NCBI RefSeq assembly: GCF_002265625.1 | Contig: NZ_NOVE01000031.1 | Coordinates: 1-40,700 of the forward strand | Source: Prevotella sp. 885 | Lineage (GTDB): Bacteria > Bacteroidota > Bacteroidia > Bacteroidales > Bacteroidaceae | DNA length: 40,700 nt | Reading direction: 5' to 3' | Notes under the pieces: model-generated | Databases searched by the model: none | Seen by the model: only the letters and a program-made list of their open reading frames with translations | What the model was told of the DNA's origin: nothing | Position numbers and translations under genes: made by a program | In this document: piece after piece, positions 25,066 through 32,931 of the stretch | Position numbering within the stretch: the first letter of the stretch is position 1 | How the letters are laid out: the number at the start of each line of letters is the position of its first letter

Positions 25066-25737
25066 TTAATACGGCAGCTTGTAAAGATTAAAGAAGGTGC
25101 CGAGGAGCATGATGACGGAGAAGATGATGACAATGCATCCCACCACACGATTGATGATAAGGATGCCGGTGTCGTCAAACTTGCCTCTCACCTTGTCGAT
25201 AAGCCACGACAGTCCGAACCACCACAGCAGGGCGCCGCCCACTATGCTGGCATAACCCACCGTCATCTCGATGGGACGGTTTGGCACTACGAAGGCAAAC
25301 TGTGCGAAGAGGAAGATGAAGAGGAAGATAATCAGCGGATTGGACAGCGTTACGAGGAACGCCGTCACGCCGTTGTGCACGAGTGTGCCCTTCTGCGTCT
25401 TGTTGCTCTTATGGATGTTACGGGTTGGATTGGAGCGGTAACAGTAGATGCCGAATAACAACAGCACCACGCTGCCGCTTATCTGGAGCAGAAAGCGGTT
25501 GCGCTCGTTTCCGACAAAGTTCATCATAAAACTCATGCCTAAGCCTGTGAAAAGCGCATAAATGAAGTCGCTCACACAAGCGCCAATACCCGTTATGAAG
25601 CCATACCAGCGACCCTTGTTAAGTGTTCGCTGTATGCACAGCACGCCCACCGGCCCCATCGGGGCTGAAGCCATGATGCCTATAAGTATTCCCTTGAATA
25701 CAAAGTCTAAAATATCTAATTGAATAGGAAACTGCAT
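25066..25737 (-). CDS. LysE/RhtB-type membrane exporter
   Basis: The preferred start is ATG 25737 (MQFPIQLDILDFVFKGILIG), because a promoter-like pair lies between it and the longer-frame ATG at 25776. The 223-aa protein has about six membrane helices. It contains the conserved early segment MASAPMGPVGVLCIQRTL (LysE proteins carry a Pro-Gly-Pro here) and NPLIIFLFIFLF mid-protein. Family members export amino acids. Substrate unknown. Confidence 0.85.
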   Translation of the reverse strand: MQFPIQLDILDFVFKGILIGIMASAPMGPVGVLCIQRTLNKGRWYGFITGIGACVSDFIYALFTGLGMSFMMNFVGNERNRFLLQISGSVVLLLFGIYCYRSNPTRNIHKSNKTQKGTLVHNGVTAFLVTLSNPLIIFLFIFLFAQFAFVVPNRPIEMTVGYASIVGGALLWWFGLSWLIDKVRGKFDDTGILIINRVVGCIVIIFSVIMLLGTFFNLYKLPY

Positions 25738-25745
25738 AACGTGTG

Positions 25746-25777
25746 CAAAATTGCAAATTTTATGTGATATAGACAAA
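25746..25777 (-). promoter_or_regulatory. Promoter of the LysE-DUF4924 operon
   Basis: Minus strand: TTTG (25774-25777), 20-nt spacer, CAATTTTG (25746-25753), one mismatch in the -7 box. It is divergent from the glucokinase promoter. Confidence 0.5.
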
Positions 25778-25792
25778 TTTATTACTTAAAAC

Positions 25793-25824
25793 TTTGTTAT
25801 GTTACAACATTTTTAATACCTTTG
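25793..25824 (+). promoter_or_regulatory. Consensus promoter of the glucokinase gene
   Basis: TTTG (25793-25796), 20-nt spacer, TACCTTTG (25817-25824). It is a full match and begins 16 bp from the divergent LysE promoter. Confidence 0.75.
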
Positions 25825-25881
25825 CCATTAAAGATTGACAATCGTTTACTATTAATTTACTAAATAAATACAAACAGCATC

Positions 25882-26862
25882 ATGACAGAAGAATCATTGA
25901 AACCGTATGTTATCGGTTTGGACCTCGGAGGCACTAACTCTGTATTCGGAATCGTAGACAGCCGTGGCGACATCAAGGCCACCACAGCTATAAAGACACA
26001 GGGATATGGCAACAACGTACAGGCTTACGTTGACGCAGCTGTTGACGCACTCCAGATCATCATCGACCAGGTTGGCGGCATCGAGAAAATCAAGGCTATG
26101 GGCATCGGCGCTCCTAACGGCAACTACTATAACGGCACCATCGAGTTTGCTCCGAACCTCGAGTGGGGACGTGACGGCGTAGTGCCCTTGGCAAAGCTCT
26201 TCAGCGACAAGCTCGGCATCCCCGTTGCTCTTACCAACGACGCTAACGCAGCTGCCATCGGCGAGATGACTTACGGCGTGGCTCGTGGCATGAAGAACTT
26301 CATCGTCATCACTCTCGGTACTGGCGTAGGCTCTGGCATCGTGGTTAACGGACAGCTGGTTTACGGCTGCGACGGATTCGCCGGCGAGCTCGGACACGTC
26401 ATCGTCAAGGAAGACGGACGCGACTGCGGTTGCGGCAGAAAGGGCTGCCTGGAGACTTACTGCTCTGCCACTGGTGTGGCTCGCTCTGCACGCGAGTTCC
26501 TCGCCAACTCTAACGAGCCGTCTCTGCTCCGCGAGCTCGACCCTGAGAAGATCACCAGCTATGACGTATCAATGGCAGCTGCCAAGGGCGACAAGATTGC
26601 CCTCGACATCTATCAGTTCACTGGCCAGTTGCTCGGCGAGTCATGCGCCAACTTCGCTGCTTTCTCTTCTCCTGAGGCATTCATCTTCTTCGGCGGCTTG
26701 ACAAAGGCTGGCGACCTGCTCATGAACCCCATCAAGAAGGCATACGACGACAACGTGCTCAACATCTACAAGGGCAAGGCCAAGTTCCTCGTAAGCAGCC
26801 TCGAAGGTTCGTCAGCAGCCGTTCTCGGTGCTTCAGCTGTGGGCTGGGACATCAACGATTAA
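25882..26862 (+). CDS. glk: ROK family glucokinase-like sugar kinase
   Basis: The 326-aa cytoplasmic kinase has the ATP-binding GLDLGGTNSVFG (about 12-23), sugar-binding NDANAAAIGE (about 118-127), ITLGTGVGSGIV (about 143-154), the catalytic-region GELGHVIV and the ROK zinc motif CGCGRKGCLE. Such enzymes phosphorylate glucose (or another hexose) for glycolysis. Codon use is that of highly expressed genes. A terminator follows at 26891-26929. Substrate assignment rests on family only. Confidence 0.9.
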   Translation: MTEESLKPYVIGLDLGGTNSVFGIVDSRGDIKATTAIKTQGYGNNVQAYVDAAVDALQIIIDQVGGIEKIKAMGIGAPNGNYYNGTIEFAPNLEWGRDGVVPLAKLFSDKLGIPVALTNDANAAAIGEMTYGVARGMKNFIVITLGTGVGSGIVVNGQLVYGCDGFAGELGHVIVKEDGRDCGCGRKGCLETYCSATGVARSAREFLANSNEPSLLRELDPEKITSYDVSMAAAKGDKIALDIYQFTGQLLGESCANFAAFSSPEAFIFFGGLTKAGDLLMNPIKKAYDDNVLNIYKGKAKFLVSSLEGSSAAVLGASAVGWDIND

Positions 26863-26890
26863 TGCAGCTATTGACAACAACTCAATCATA

Positions 26891-26929
26891 CATCCGCAAT
26901 TCCAACGTCTTGGAGTTGCGGATGTTTTT
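26891..26929 (+). terminator. Rho-independent terminator of the glucokinase gene
   Basis: CATCCGCAATTCCAA (26891-26905) pairs with TTGGAGTTGCGGATG (26910-26924), 15 bp with one T-G pair and a 4-nt loop, followed by TTTTT. Confidence 0.9.
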
Positions 26930-26963
26930 GTATAAAGGAACAAGAGGTGTGCGTTTCACCGAC

Positions 26964-27361
26964 GACAATATTTGCATTTCTATTGCTCAATACTATGAGT
27001 TGAACGGACAACAAAATCTTTGGTGCGAAATTCTTGAGTTTTGAGCGTTTGGGAACAACAAGCTCATACACAGTGTGTTATGCGGTTTTCTGGAGAAATA
27101 TTATGAAATCAGACTCGCAAAAGAGCCGTTTTTTTCTGTCATAGAGCCTCTTTTACACTCCAATAATGCCACTGTTGTGATACAATAAAGCCTCTTTTAC
27201 ACTCTGATAGTGGCACTATCGGAGTGTAAAAGAGGCTTTATTGTTAAGCGTGGGTGCTGTTTGCACAGCAAAACACCGTAAAAACAGCAAAACAAAACTC
27301 TAAAATCAATATTTATTTTGTAACATGTTTTTACTCTTTATACGATATTTGCATGGTGGAC
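26964..27361 (+). repeat. 398-bp dispersed repeat, copy B, with hairpin core
   Basis: It matches 6596-6993 in the first 84 bp (77 of 84) and last 121 bp (108 of 121), both without gaps. The core has units 27141-27162, 27163-27184 and 27185-27206 and an inverted unit 27220-27241. Here the inverted unit pairs with unit 3: a 29-bp stem (27184-27212 with 27214-27242), one T-G pair and a 1-nt loop. The core sequence differs strongly from copy A (GCCTCTTTTACACTC against GCCACTTTTATCATG), yet pairing is kept. The 3' end is 8 bp from the stop of the antitoxin gene. Confidence 0.85.
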
Positions 27362-27369
27362 GGCACCCG

Positions 27370-27612
27370 CTATTTGAATAATTCAGATTTGAAGTTGTCC
27401 AAGTCAAGCTTTTCGAGTTCTTTTCCAGACCTTGCCTCTTCTATGGCTGCAGCGGTTGTTTCGTTGGGCTCGAAGTAAACGGCATCGAGGAGTACGCTCT
27501 CCACATAGTTATTCAAGCTTCTGTTGCTTGCCTTTGCCCTTTCTTTGAGAATGGCAAGAAGCTTGGAGTTAAGCCTGAATGATGCAGGCTGTCTTAATGT
27601 TGCTGTTTCCAT
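27370..27612 (-). CDS. Orphan type II antitoxin-like protein, 80 aa
   Basis: The protein (METATLRQPASFRLNSKLLA, SNRSLNNYVESVLLDA) has the ribbon-helix-helix layout of Bacteroidota antitoxins: an N-terminal strand, two helices and an acidic C-terminal tail (EEARSGKELEKLDLDNF) that normally wraps the toxin. Such genes are usually followed by a RelE/YoeB-like toxin gene. Here the 8 bp after the stop lead directly into repeat copy B, and no toxin ORF is present. It may act alone as a repressor or be a remnant. Confidence 0.75.
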   Translation of the reverse strand: METATLRQPASFRLNSKLLAILKERAKASNRSLNNYVESVLLDAVYFEPNETTAAAIEEARSGKELEKLDLDNFKSELFK

Positions 27613-27722
27613 ATCCGTTATTTGTAATTAATTGTATGCAAATGTAATACAAATGTTTTGATTCTACAAGAAATGGGATATTTAAAACTCAAAAATCCTA
27701 ATTCGGACAGCGTGCTGTCCGC

Positions 27723-28511
27723 TTAATTCGCTACGCTCAACTCACCAGTATTGATATCTCCTGATCCCTTCACGTTCTGATTGAGCGAGCGGAGCGTACC
27801 CTTCAGCGTGATGTCGCCCGAGCCGAATACGCTGCAGTCGGACGTGCCGCAGTCATACATCTTTGCTTCGATGTCGCCCGAACCAAACACCTTCAATGTA
27901 CTGACACCTACACGATTAAGGCCTAAGTCTACGTCGCCCGAGCCGTTCACCTCGCAGCAGACAGTCTGAGCCTTAATGTCCTTGATGTCGATGTCGCCAG
28001 AACCGCTCATTCTTATCTTGGCATGGTCGCAGACCACGCTGTTAAAGTCGATGTCGCCAGAACCCTCAAGCGCCACGTCGAGGACGTCAGTATCGAGCGG
28101 ACCGTCAACGTCGAAATCGCCGGAGCCGGTCAGCTTCACACCCGTAAGGTCGGGCGATGTGAGGTAAATGGTAAGAGGCGTGTCATCATCGAAAGAAAAC
28201 GAGAAGCCGCCACCTTTCGCCTTGATGACAAGCGTCTCGCCGTAGCGCTGCACCGACAAACGCTCCACAAGACCCTTCGCGCCAACTACGCGGACAGACG
28301 GTGTCTTGCCCTGAACGAACTTCACGTCGTAGGACGTATACGACTCTATGCGAGAGAAATATCCGAGATTTAGAACCTGCGAAACCCTCTTGTGCGACTC
28401 CTTGTCCGAACGCAGACTGCCAGACGAACTGCAAGCCGTGCAAACAACCCATGCCATGGCGAAAGCTGCCAAGGCAACAAATCTTCCAAATGTCTTCATT
28501 TTCATCATCAT
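27723..28511 (-). CDS. GIN-domain (DUF2807) lipoprotein-like surface protein
   Basis: The 262-aa protein starts MMMKMKTFGRFVALAAFAMA and has a lipobox-like VVCTACSSS. The rest (about 50-262) is a DUF2807 beta-solenoid with many GSGDI/GSGDV turns (GSGDFDV, EGSGDIDF, SGSGDIDI, NGSGDVDL, FGSGDIEA, FGSGDITL, KGSGDINT) spaced 18-24 residues apart. Family members are exported, often annotated as putative autotransporter adhesins. Function unknown. It has a consensus promoter back to back with that of NrnA. Confidence 0.88.
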   Translation of the reverse strand: MMMKMKTFGRFVALAAFAMAWVVCTACSSSGSLRSDKESHKRVSQVLNLGYFSRIESYTSYDVKFVQGKTPSVRVVGAKGLVERLSVQRYGETLVIKAKGGGFSFSFDDDTPLTIYLTSPDLTGVKLTGSGDFDVDGPLDTDVLDVALEGSGDIDFNSVVCDHAKIRMSGSGDIDIKDIKAQTVCCEVNGSGDVDLGLNRVGVSTLKVFGSGDIEAKMYDCGTSDCSVFGSGDITLKGTLRSLNQNVKGSGDINTGELSVAN

Positions 28512-28560
28512 TCTATTCGTTTTGTTGATAATTTGTGATTTGGTTTACACTATATAGACG

Positions 28561-28591
28561 CAAAGCTACAAAAAAAAGTTGCAAAAACAAA
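28561..28591 (-). promoter_or_regulatory. Consensus promoter of the GIN-domain gene
   Basis: Minus strand: TTTG (28588-28591), 19-nt spacer, TAGCTTTG (28561-28568). The -33 box is 5 bp from the -33 box of the opposite promoter. Confidence 0.7.
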
Positions 28592-28596
28592 AAAAA

Positions 28597-28628
28597 GTTG
28601 TCCGTACCATACTTAATTATTACCTTTG
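28597..28628 (+). promoter_or_regulatory. Promoter of the nrnA operon
   Basis: GTTG (28597-28600), 20-nt spacer, TACCTTTG (28621-28628), with one mismatch in the -33 box. The gene start is ATG 28691; a longer frame starts upstream of this promoter and is rejected. Confidence 0.65.
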
Positions 28629-28690
28629 CAGATGTTCTGGCTTCCAAGCGGGACACAAGCCACGGACAAAAACAGACACGAAAGAAAGAT

Positions 28691-29725
28691 ATGAAGATAG
28701 AATTGCTTACTGAGGCGGAAGTCGCCTCACTAAACACACTGATAGAGAGTTCGGAAAACATCGTCGTTTGCTGCCACAAGTCGCCCGACGGCGACGCATT
28801 GGGATCGTCATTGGCATGGAACGCCTACCTGACATCGCGCGGCAAGCAGACAAACGTAATCGTGCCGGATGCGTTCCCCGACTTTCTGAAATGGATACCG
28901 GGAGCAGACCGTATCATCAGGTTCGACAAGAACGCTGACAAGGCAGGCGAAATGCTTGAGAAAGCCGACCTCATATTCTGCCTCGACTTCAACGGTGCTG
29001 ACCGTGTGGACGAGATGCGCGAACCGCTGGAACAGGCTAAGGCGAAGAAGGTGATGATTGACCACCATCTCGACCCGAGCATGGACACCGTACTCACCAT
29101 CTCGCACCCCAACATGTCGAGCACGTCGGAACTGGTGTTCCGCATCGTATGGCAGCTCGGAGCCTTCGAGGAGATGACAAAGGAATGGGCAACGTGCGTA
29201 TATTGCGGCATGATGACCGACACGGGCGGATTCACATACAACTCCACACAGCCCGAGATATTCTTCATCATCAGCCAGCTTCTCACAAAGAACATCGACA
29301 AGGACAAGATTTACCGCAACGTATTCAATAACTTCAGCCCGTGGGCGATAAGGTTCCGCGGATATCTGATGAGCCAGAAGCTGAACGTCTTTGCCGACCT
29401 GCACGCTTCTTACTTCGCCATTTCAAAACGCGAGATGCGCGACTTCCACTTCATCAAGGGCGACGCAGAAGGCCTCGTAAACGAGCCGCTGCGCATCAAG
29501 GGCATGAAACTCTCCATCTCGCTCCGTGAGGACGACCGCCACGACAACCTCGTATGGGTGAGCCTTCGCTCCGTGGACGACTTCCCCTGCAACAAGATGG
29601 CAGCCGACTTCTTCAACGGCGGCGGACACCTTAACGCAAGCGGCGGCAGACTGCGCTGCTCGCTCGAAGAAGCAGAGAAGGTGGCAAGACGTGCCATCGC
29701 ACACTACGAAGACTTGCTGAAGTAA
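28691..29725 (+). CDS. nrnA: DHH-family nanoRNase/pAp phosphatase
   Basis: The 344-aa cytoplasmic enzyme has DHH motifs in order: HKSPDGDALGSSLA (motif I), CLDFNGADR (motif II), MIDHHLDP (DHH, motif III) and a later MMTDTGGFTYN (motif IV). It ends with a DHHA1 domain containing NGGGHLNASGG. Members degrade short RNA oligonucleotides and remove the 3' phosphate from pAp. ATG 28691 gives MKIELLTEAEVASLN. It heads an operon with the DUF4827 lipoprotein gene 60 bp downstream. Confidence 0.93.
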   Translation: MKIELLTEAEVASLNTLIESSENIVVCCHKSPDGDALGSSLAWNAYLTSRGKQTNVIVPDAFPDFLKWIPGADRIIRFDKNADKAGEMLEKADLIFCLDFNGADRVDEMREPLEQAKAKKVMIDHHLDPSMDTVLTISHPNMSSTSELVFRIVWQLGAFEEMTKEWATCVYCGMMTDTGGFTYNSTQPEIFFIISQLLTKNIDKDKIYRNVFNNFSPWAIRFRGYLMSQKLNVFADLHASYFAISKREMRDFHFIKGDAEGLVNEPLRIKGMKLSISLREDDRHDNLVWVSLRSVDDFPCNKMAADFFNGGGHLNASGGRLRCSLEEAEKVARRAIAHYEDLLK

Positions 29726-29785
29726 AAAAAAAGCCAAAAGGAAAGAAACAAGAAAACAGAAAACAAAAACATACAAAGGAAGAAA

Positions 29786-30427
29786 ATGAAAACAGTAAAG
29801 ATTCTTATATGCGTCGTGCTCTCTGCACTCGCCTTCGCTGCATGTAGCGACACAGAGACATACGCCGACCAGAAGAAGAAGGAGCGCTCTGCCATCAACC
29901 GCTACATCGCCAACCAGAAGATCAAGGTGATAAGCGAGGAGCAGTTCTTTGCTCAGGACACCACTACGGACGTATCGAAGAACGAGTATGTGCTCTTCGA
30001 GAGCAACGGCGTATACATGCAGATTGTGCGCAAGGGATGCGGAGAGAAGATTGAGGAAGGCGAAAGCACCACGGTATTGTGCCGCTTCAATGAATATAAC
30101 CTCATCGAGTCGGACACCACCCTGCAGCTCACCAACATCTATCAGTATGCTTGGCTCGTGGACAAGATGAACGTACGCAATACCTCAGGCACGTTCACTG
30201 CCTCATTCGACACCAGCTCCAGCCTTATGTATACACGCTACGGAACGGCTGCCGTACCAAGCGGATGGCTTGTGCCACTGCGTTACGTCAACATCGGACG
30301 TCCCACCAATGAGGGCGACGAGGTGGCTAAGGTTAACCTCATCGTACCACACTCGGAAGGACAGGACGACGCCGCAAGATACGTCTATCCATGCCGCTAC
30401 GAGATAACCTTCGAGCGCGGAAGATAA
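29786..30427 (+). CDS. DUF4827 lipoprotein, FKBP-like
   Basis: The 213-aa product starts MKTVKILICVVLSALAFAAC, a clear lipoprotein signal with Cys at residue 20. The mature part (KKKERSAINRYIANQKIKVI, then VYMQIVRKGCGEKIEEGEST) matches the DUF4827 family, whose fold resembles FKBP peptidyl-prolyl isomerases. It ends YPCRYEITFERGR. It probably sits in the periplasm or on the outer membrane. It lies between nrnA and glmM on the same strand. Confidence 0.88.
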   Translation: MKTVKILICVVLSALAFAACSDTETYADQKKKERSAINRYIANQKIKVISEEQFFAQDTTTDVSKNEYVLFESNGVYMQIVRKGCGEKIEEGESTTVLCRFNEYNLIESDTTLQLTNIYQYAWLVDKMNVRNTSGTFTASFDTSSSLMYTRYGTAAVPSGWLVPLRYVNIGRPTNEGDEVAKVNLIVPHSEGQDDAARYVYPCRYEITFERGR

Positions 30428-30484
30428 ACGGGTGCAAAAAAAATAAACAGAAAACATCAATACTTACGTAAAGATAATAAGACT

Positions 30485-31870
30485 ATGACATTGATTAAGT
30501 CTATTTCCGGAATACGCGGAACCATCGGCGGACACACGGGCGACACGCTCAATCCGCTTGACATCGTGAAGTTCACAACTGCCTATGCCACGTTCATGAA
30601 GCGCAGAGCAACAGGCGAAGAACAGCCGAAAATCGTTGTCGGACGCGACGCTCGCATATCCGGCGACATGGTACGCAACATCGTCTGCGGAACCCTCATG
30701 GGTATGGGACTCGACGTCATCGACATTGATCTCGCCACCACTCCTACCACCGAACTTGCCGTTAAGTGGACAAAGGCTTTGGGCGGCATCATCATAACAG
30801 CAAGCCACAACCCACGCCAGTGGAACGCGCTGAAGCTCCTCAACAGCGAAGGCGAATTCCTTACCAAGGAGGACGGCAACGAGGTGCTCGCCATTGCCGA
30901 GAAGGAAGACTTCGACTATGCCGACGTCGACCACCTCGGACACTACACACGCGACGACTCTATGAACGCACGCCACATCGAGAGCGTTCTCAGCCTCAAG
31001 CTGGCTGACGTGGACGCCATCAAGAACGCCAAGTTCAAGGTGTGCGTAGACACCATCAACAGCGTGGGCGGCGTAATCCTGCCTGAGCTTCTCAAGGCTC
31101 TCGGCGTGGAATACACCATCCTCAACGCCACTCCCAACGGCGACTTCGCACACAATCCGGAACCGCTGGAGAAGAATCTTCAGGGCATCATGGACGAGAT
31201 GAAGAGCGGCAAGTATGACCTCGGCATCGTCGTCGACCCGGACGTTGACCGTCTGGCATTCATCTGCGAGAACGGCAAGATGTTCGGCGAGGAATACACA
31301 CTCGTCAGCGTTGCCGACTACGTGCTCAGCCACACCAAGGGCAACACCGTCAGCAACCTCTCTTCCACACGTGCTCTGCGCGACGTGACAGAGAAGCATG
31401 GAGGCGCTTACACAGCGGCTGCCGTAGGCGAGGTGAACGTAACCACGAAGATGAAGGAAGTGGGTGCGGTAATCGGCGGAGAAGGCAACGGCGGCGTCAT
31501 CTATCCTGAGAGCCATTACGGACGCGACGCCCTCGTAGGCATCGCTCTCTTCCTTTCCTCATTGGCACACAAGGGATGCACGGCAAGCGAGCTGAGAGCC
31601 ACATTCCCCAACTACTTCATCGCAAAGAACCGCATTGACCTCACACCGTCTACGGACATAGACGCCATCCTCGAGAAGGTGAAGGAGATGTTCGCCAACG
31701 AGAAGATTACGGACATCGACGGCGTCAAGATTGATTTCCCCGACAAGTGGGTTCACCTCCGCAAGTCGAACACAGAGCCAATCATCCGCGTCTACAGCGA
31801 GGCAGCCACAATGGAAGAGGCTGACGAGCTGGGCAAGAAGCTCATGCAGGTGGTGTATGACATGCAGTAA
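30485..31870 (+). CDS. glmM: Phosphoglucosamine mutase
   Basis: The 461-aa enzyme converts glucosamine 6-phosphate to glucosamine 1-phosphate for UDP-GlcNAc. It has the phosphoserine loop TASHNPRQWN (about 101-110), the metal loop DPDVDRLAF (about 250-258), the sugar-binding GGEGNGGVI and the phosphate-binding RKSNTEPIIRVY. The GlmM assignment over phosphomannomutase rests on overall resemblance (short N-terminus, KSISGIRGT). All catalytic residues are intact. Confidence 0.92.
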   Translation: MTLIKSISGIRGTIGGHTGDTLNPLDIVKFTTAYATFMKRRATGEEQPKIVVGRDARISGDMVRNIVCGTLMGMGLDVIDIDLATTPTTELAVKWTKALGGIIITASHNPRQWNALKLLNSEGEFLTKEDGNEVLAIAEKEDFDYADVDHLGHYTRDDSMNARHIESVLSLKLADVDAIKNAKFKVCVDTINSVGGVILPELLKALGVEYTILNATPNGDFAHNPEPLEKNLQGIMDEMKSGKYDLGIVVDPDVDRLAFICENGKMFGEEYTLVSVADYVLSHTKGNTVSNLSSTRALRDVTEKHGGAYTAAAVGEVNVTTKMKEVGAVIGGEGNGGVIYPESHYGRDALVGIALFLSSLAHKGCTASELRATFPNYFIAKNRIDLTPSTDIDAILEKVKEMFANEKITDIDGVKIDFPDKWVHLRKSNTEPIIRVYSEAATMEEADELGKKLMQVVYDMQ

Positions 31871-31887
31871 GCGTGTCGCGATATGAC

Positions 31888-32805
31888 ATGAGAAAGACCA
31901 TTCTGACCCTTACGGCTCTGCTCCTTAACCTCCTTAACGCTGGCGCACAGCAGACGGACGCCTTCCCTTATCCTTCCGTACCCGACACGCTCCGCACGCC
32001 GGAGACACGTGCCATGTACGTGATGGAGCATTATTGGGACCGCTTCGATTTTGCTGACACCACTCTCGTTAATCGTCCGGAGATTACGGAGCAGGGCTTC
32101 GCCAACTTCCTCGACCTCCTGCCGAGGGTGAAGCCGGCAACTGCGGCAACCGGACTTACTACGCTTGCCACACATTTATATAATATAAAGGCGGATGAGA
32201 AGACGGCTGAACTGATGCGCAATTACTTCGAGGAAATCGCGGACAAGTATCTTGGCGACGCAGAATCGCCGCTTCATAACGACCTCCTCTACGCACAGTA
32301 CATTGACGCCATGACCGCCAACAAGTTCGCTTCCGTGGCTGACCGCACACGAGGAGAGTATATGGCTCGCAATCTGCGCAAGAATCTGCCAGGCTCCGTG
32401 GCTGCCGACTTCCAGTATACTGACCGCAACGGAGCCACGCACAGCATGCATTCCTTCAACGCCACATACACCCTACTCTACTTCTACGACCCTGACTGCG
32501 ACCATTGTCAGGAGGTGAAGGCGGAGCTTGCGGACATGCCACAGCTGAAGGAAGGCACCACCTTCCGCGTCCTCGCCATCTTCCCGTACGACGATGCAGA
32601 GAGATGGAAGAGGGTAAAGCCCGACTTCCCTGCCTCATGGACGGACGGCGTTAGCCCAGAAGGAAAAATAACAACCGACGACATTTATTATATAAAGACC
32701 ATGCCGTCGCTCTATCTGCTCGACAGCGAAAAACGAGTGATACTGAAAAATCCGGATATAAAGCTGCTGAAAGAAACTTTAAGTCAGTTGAAAGTTAAGG
32801 GTTGA
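31888..32805 (+). CDS. DUF5106 protein with thioredoxin-like fold
   Basis: The start at ATG 31888 gives MRKTILTLTALLLNLLNAGA, a signal peptide; the longer frame begins with GTG five codons earlier. Residues about 30-150 are the helical DUF5106 region. About 190-305 is a thioredoxin-like domain with the redox motif DPDCDHCQEV (Cys-Asp-His-Cys) and a cis-Pro loop TMPSLYLLD. It is likely periplasmic, acting in disulfide handling or as a surface redox protein. It lies 17 bp after glmM and is probably cotranscribed. Confidence 0.88.
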   Translation: MRKTILTLTALLLNLLNAGAQQTDAFPYPSVPDTLRTPETRAMYVMEHYWDRFDFADTTLVNRPEITEQGFANFLDLLPRVKPATAATGLTTLATHLYNIKADEKTAELMRNYFEEIADKYLGDAESPLHNDLLYAQYIDAMTANKFASVADRTRGEYMARNLRKNLPGSVAADFQYTDRNGATHSMHSFNATYTLLYFYDPDCDHCQEVKAELADMPQLKEGTTFRVLAIFPYDDAERWKRVKPDFPASWTDGVSPEGKITTDDIYYIKTMPSLYLLDSEKRVILKNPDIKLLKETLSQLKVKG

Positions 32806-32925
32806 GAGTTGAGAGTTGTGGAGAATTGAGAGTTGAATGTTGAGAGTTGAGAGTTATGATATGTTTATTATTAGTATGACCTTTCTGCTAATCATAACTC
32901 TCAACTCTAAACTCTCAACTCTAAA
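32790..32925. repeat. GAGAGTT-type repeats with an 18-bp inverted pair
   Basis: Copies of GTTGAGAGTTGAGAGTT and ACTCTCAACTCTAAACTCTC fill the gap between convergent genes. AGAGTTGAGAGTTATGAT (32843-32860) and its complement (32891-32908) form a long hairpin, which could act as a bidirectional terminator. The first copies overlap the last codons of the DUF5106 gene (KVKG). Confidence 0.75.
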
Positions 32926-32931
32926 CTAAAT

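Noticed and set aside
26862..27044. 60-codon plus-strand ORF overlapping the glucokinase stop and repeat copy B
   Set aside because: It runs through the glucokinase terminator, and the part shared with copy A changes amino acid at every difference.
27781..28373. Plus-strand ORFs with repeated MSPEP motifs
   Set aside because: They are antisense shadows of the GSGD codons in the GIN-domain gene.
28535..28690. Longer NrnA frame
   Set aside because: It starts upstream of the promoter and the extra residues are Lys/Arg-rich without family match; ATG 28691 gives the normal N-terminus.
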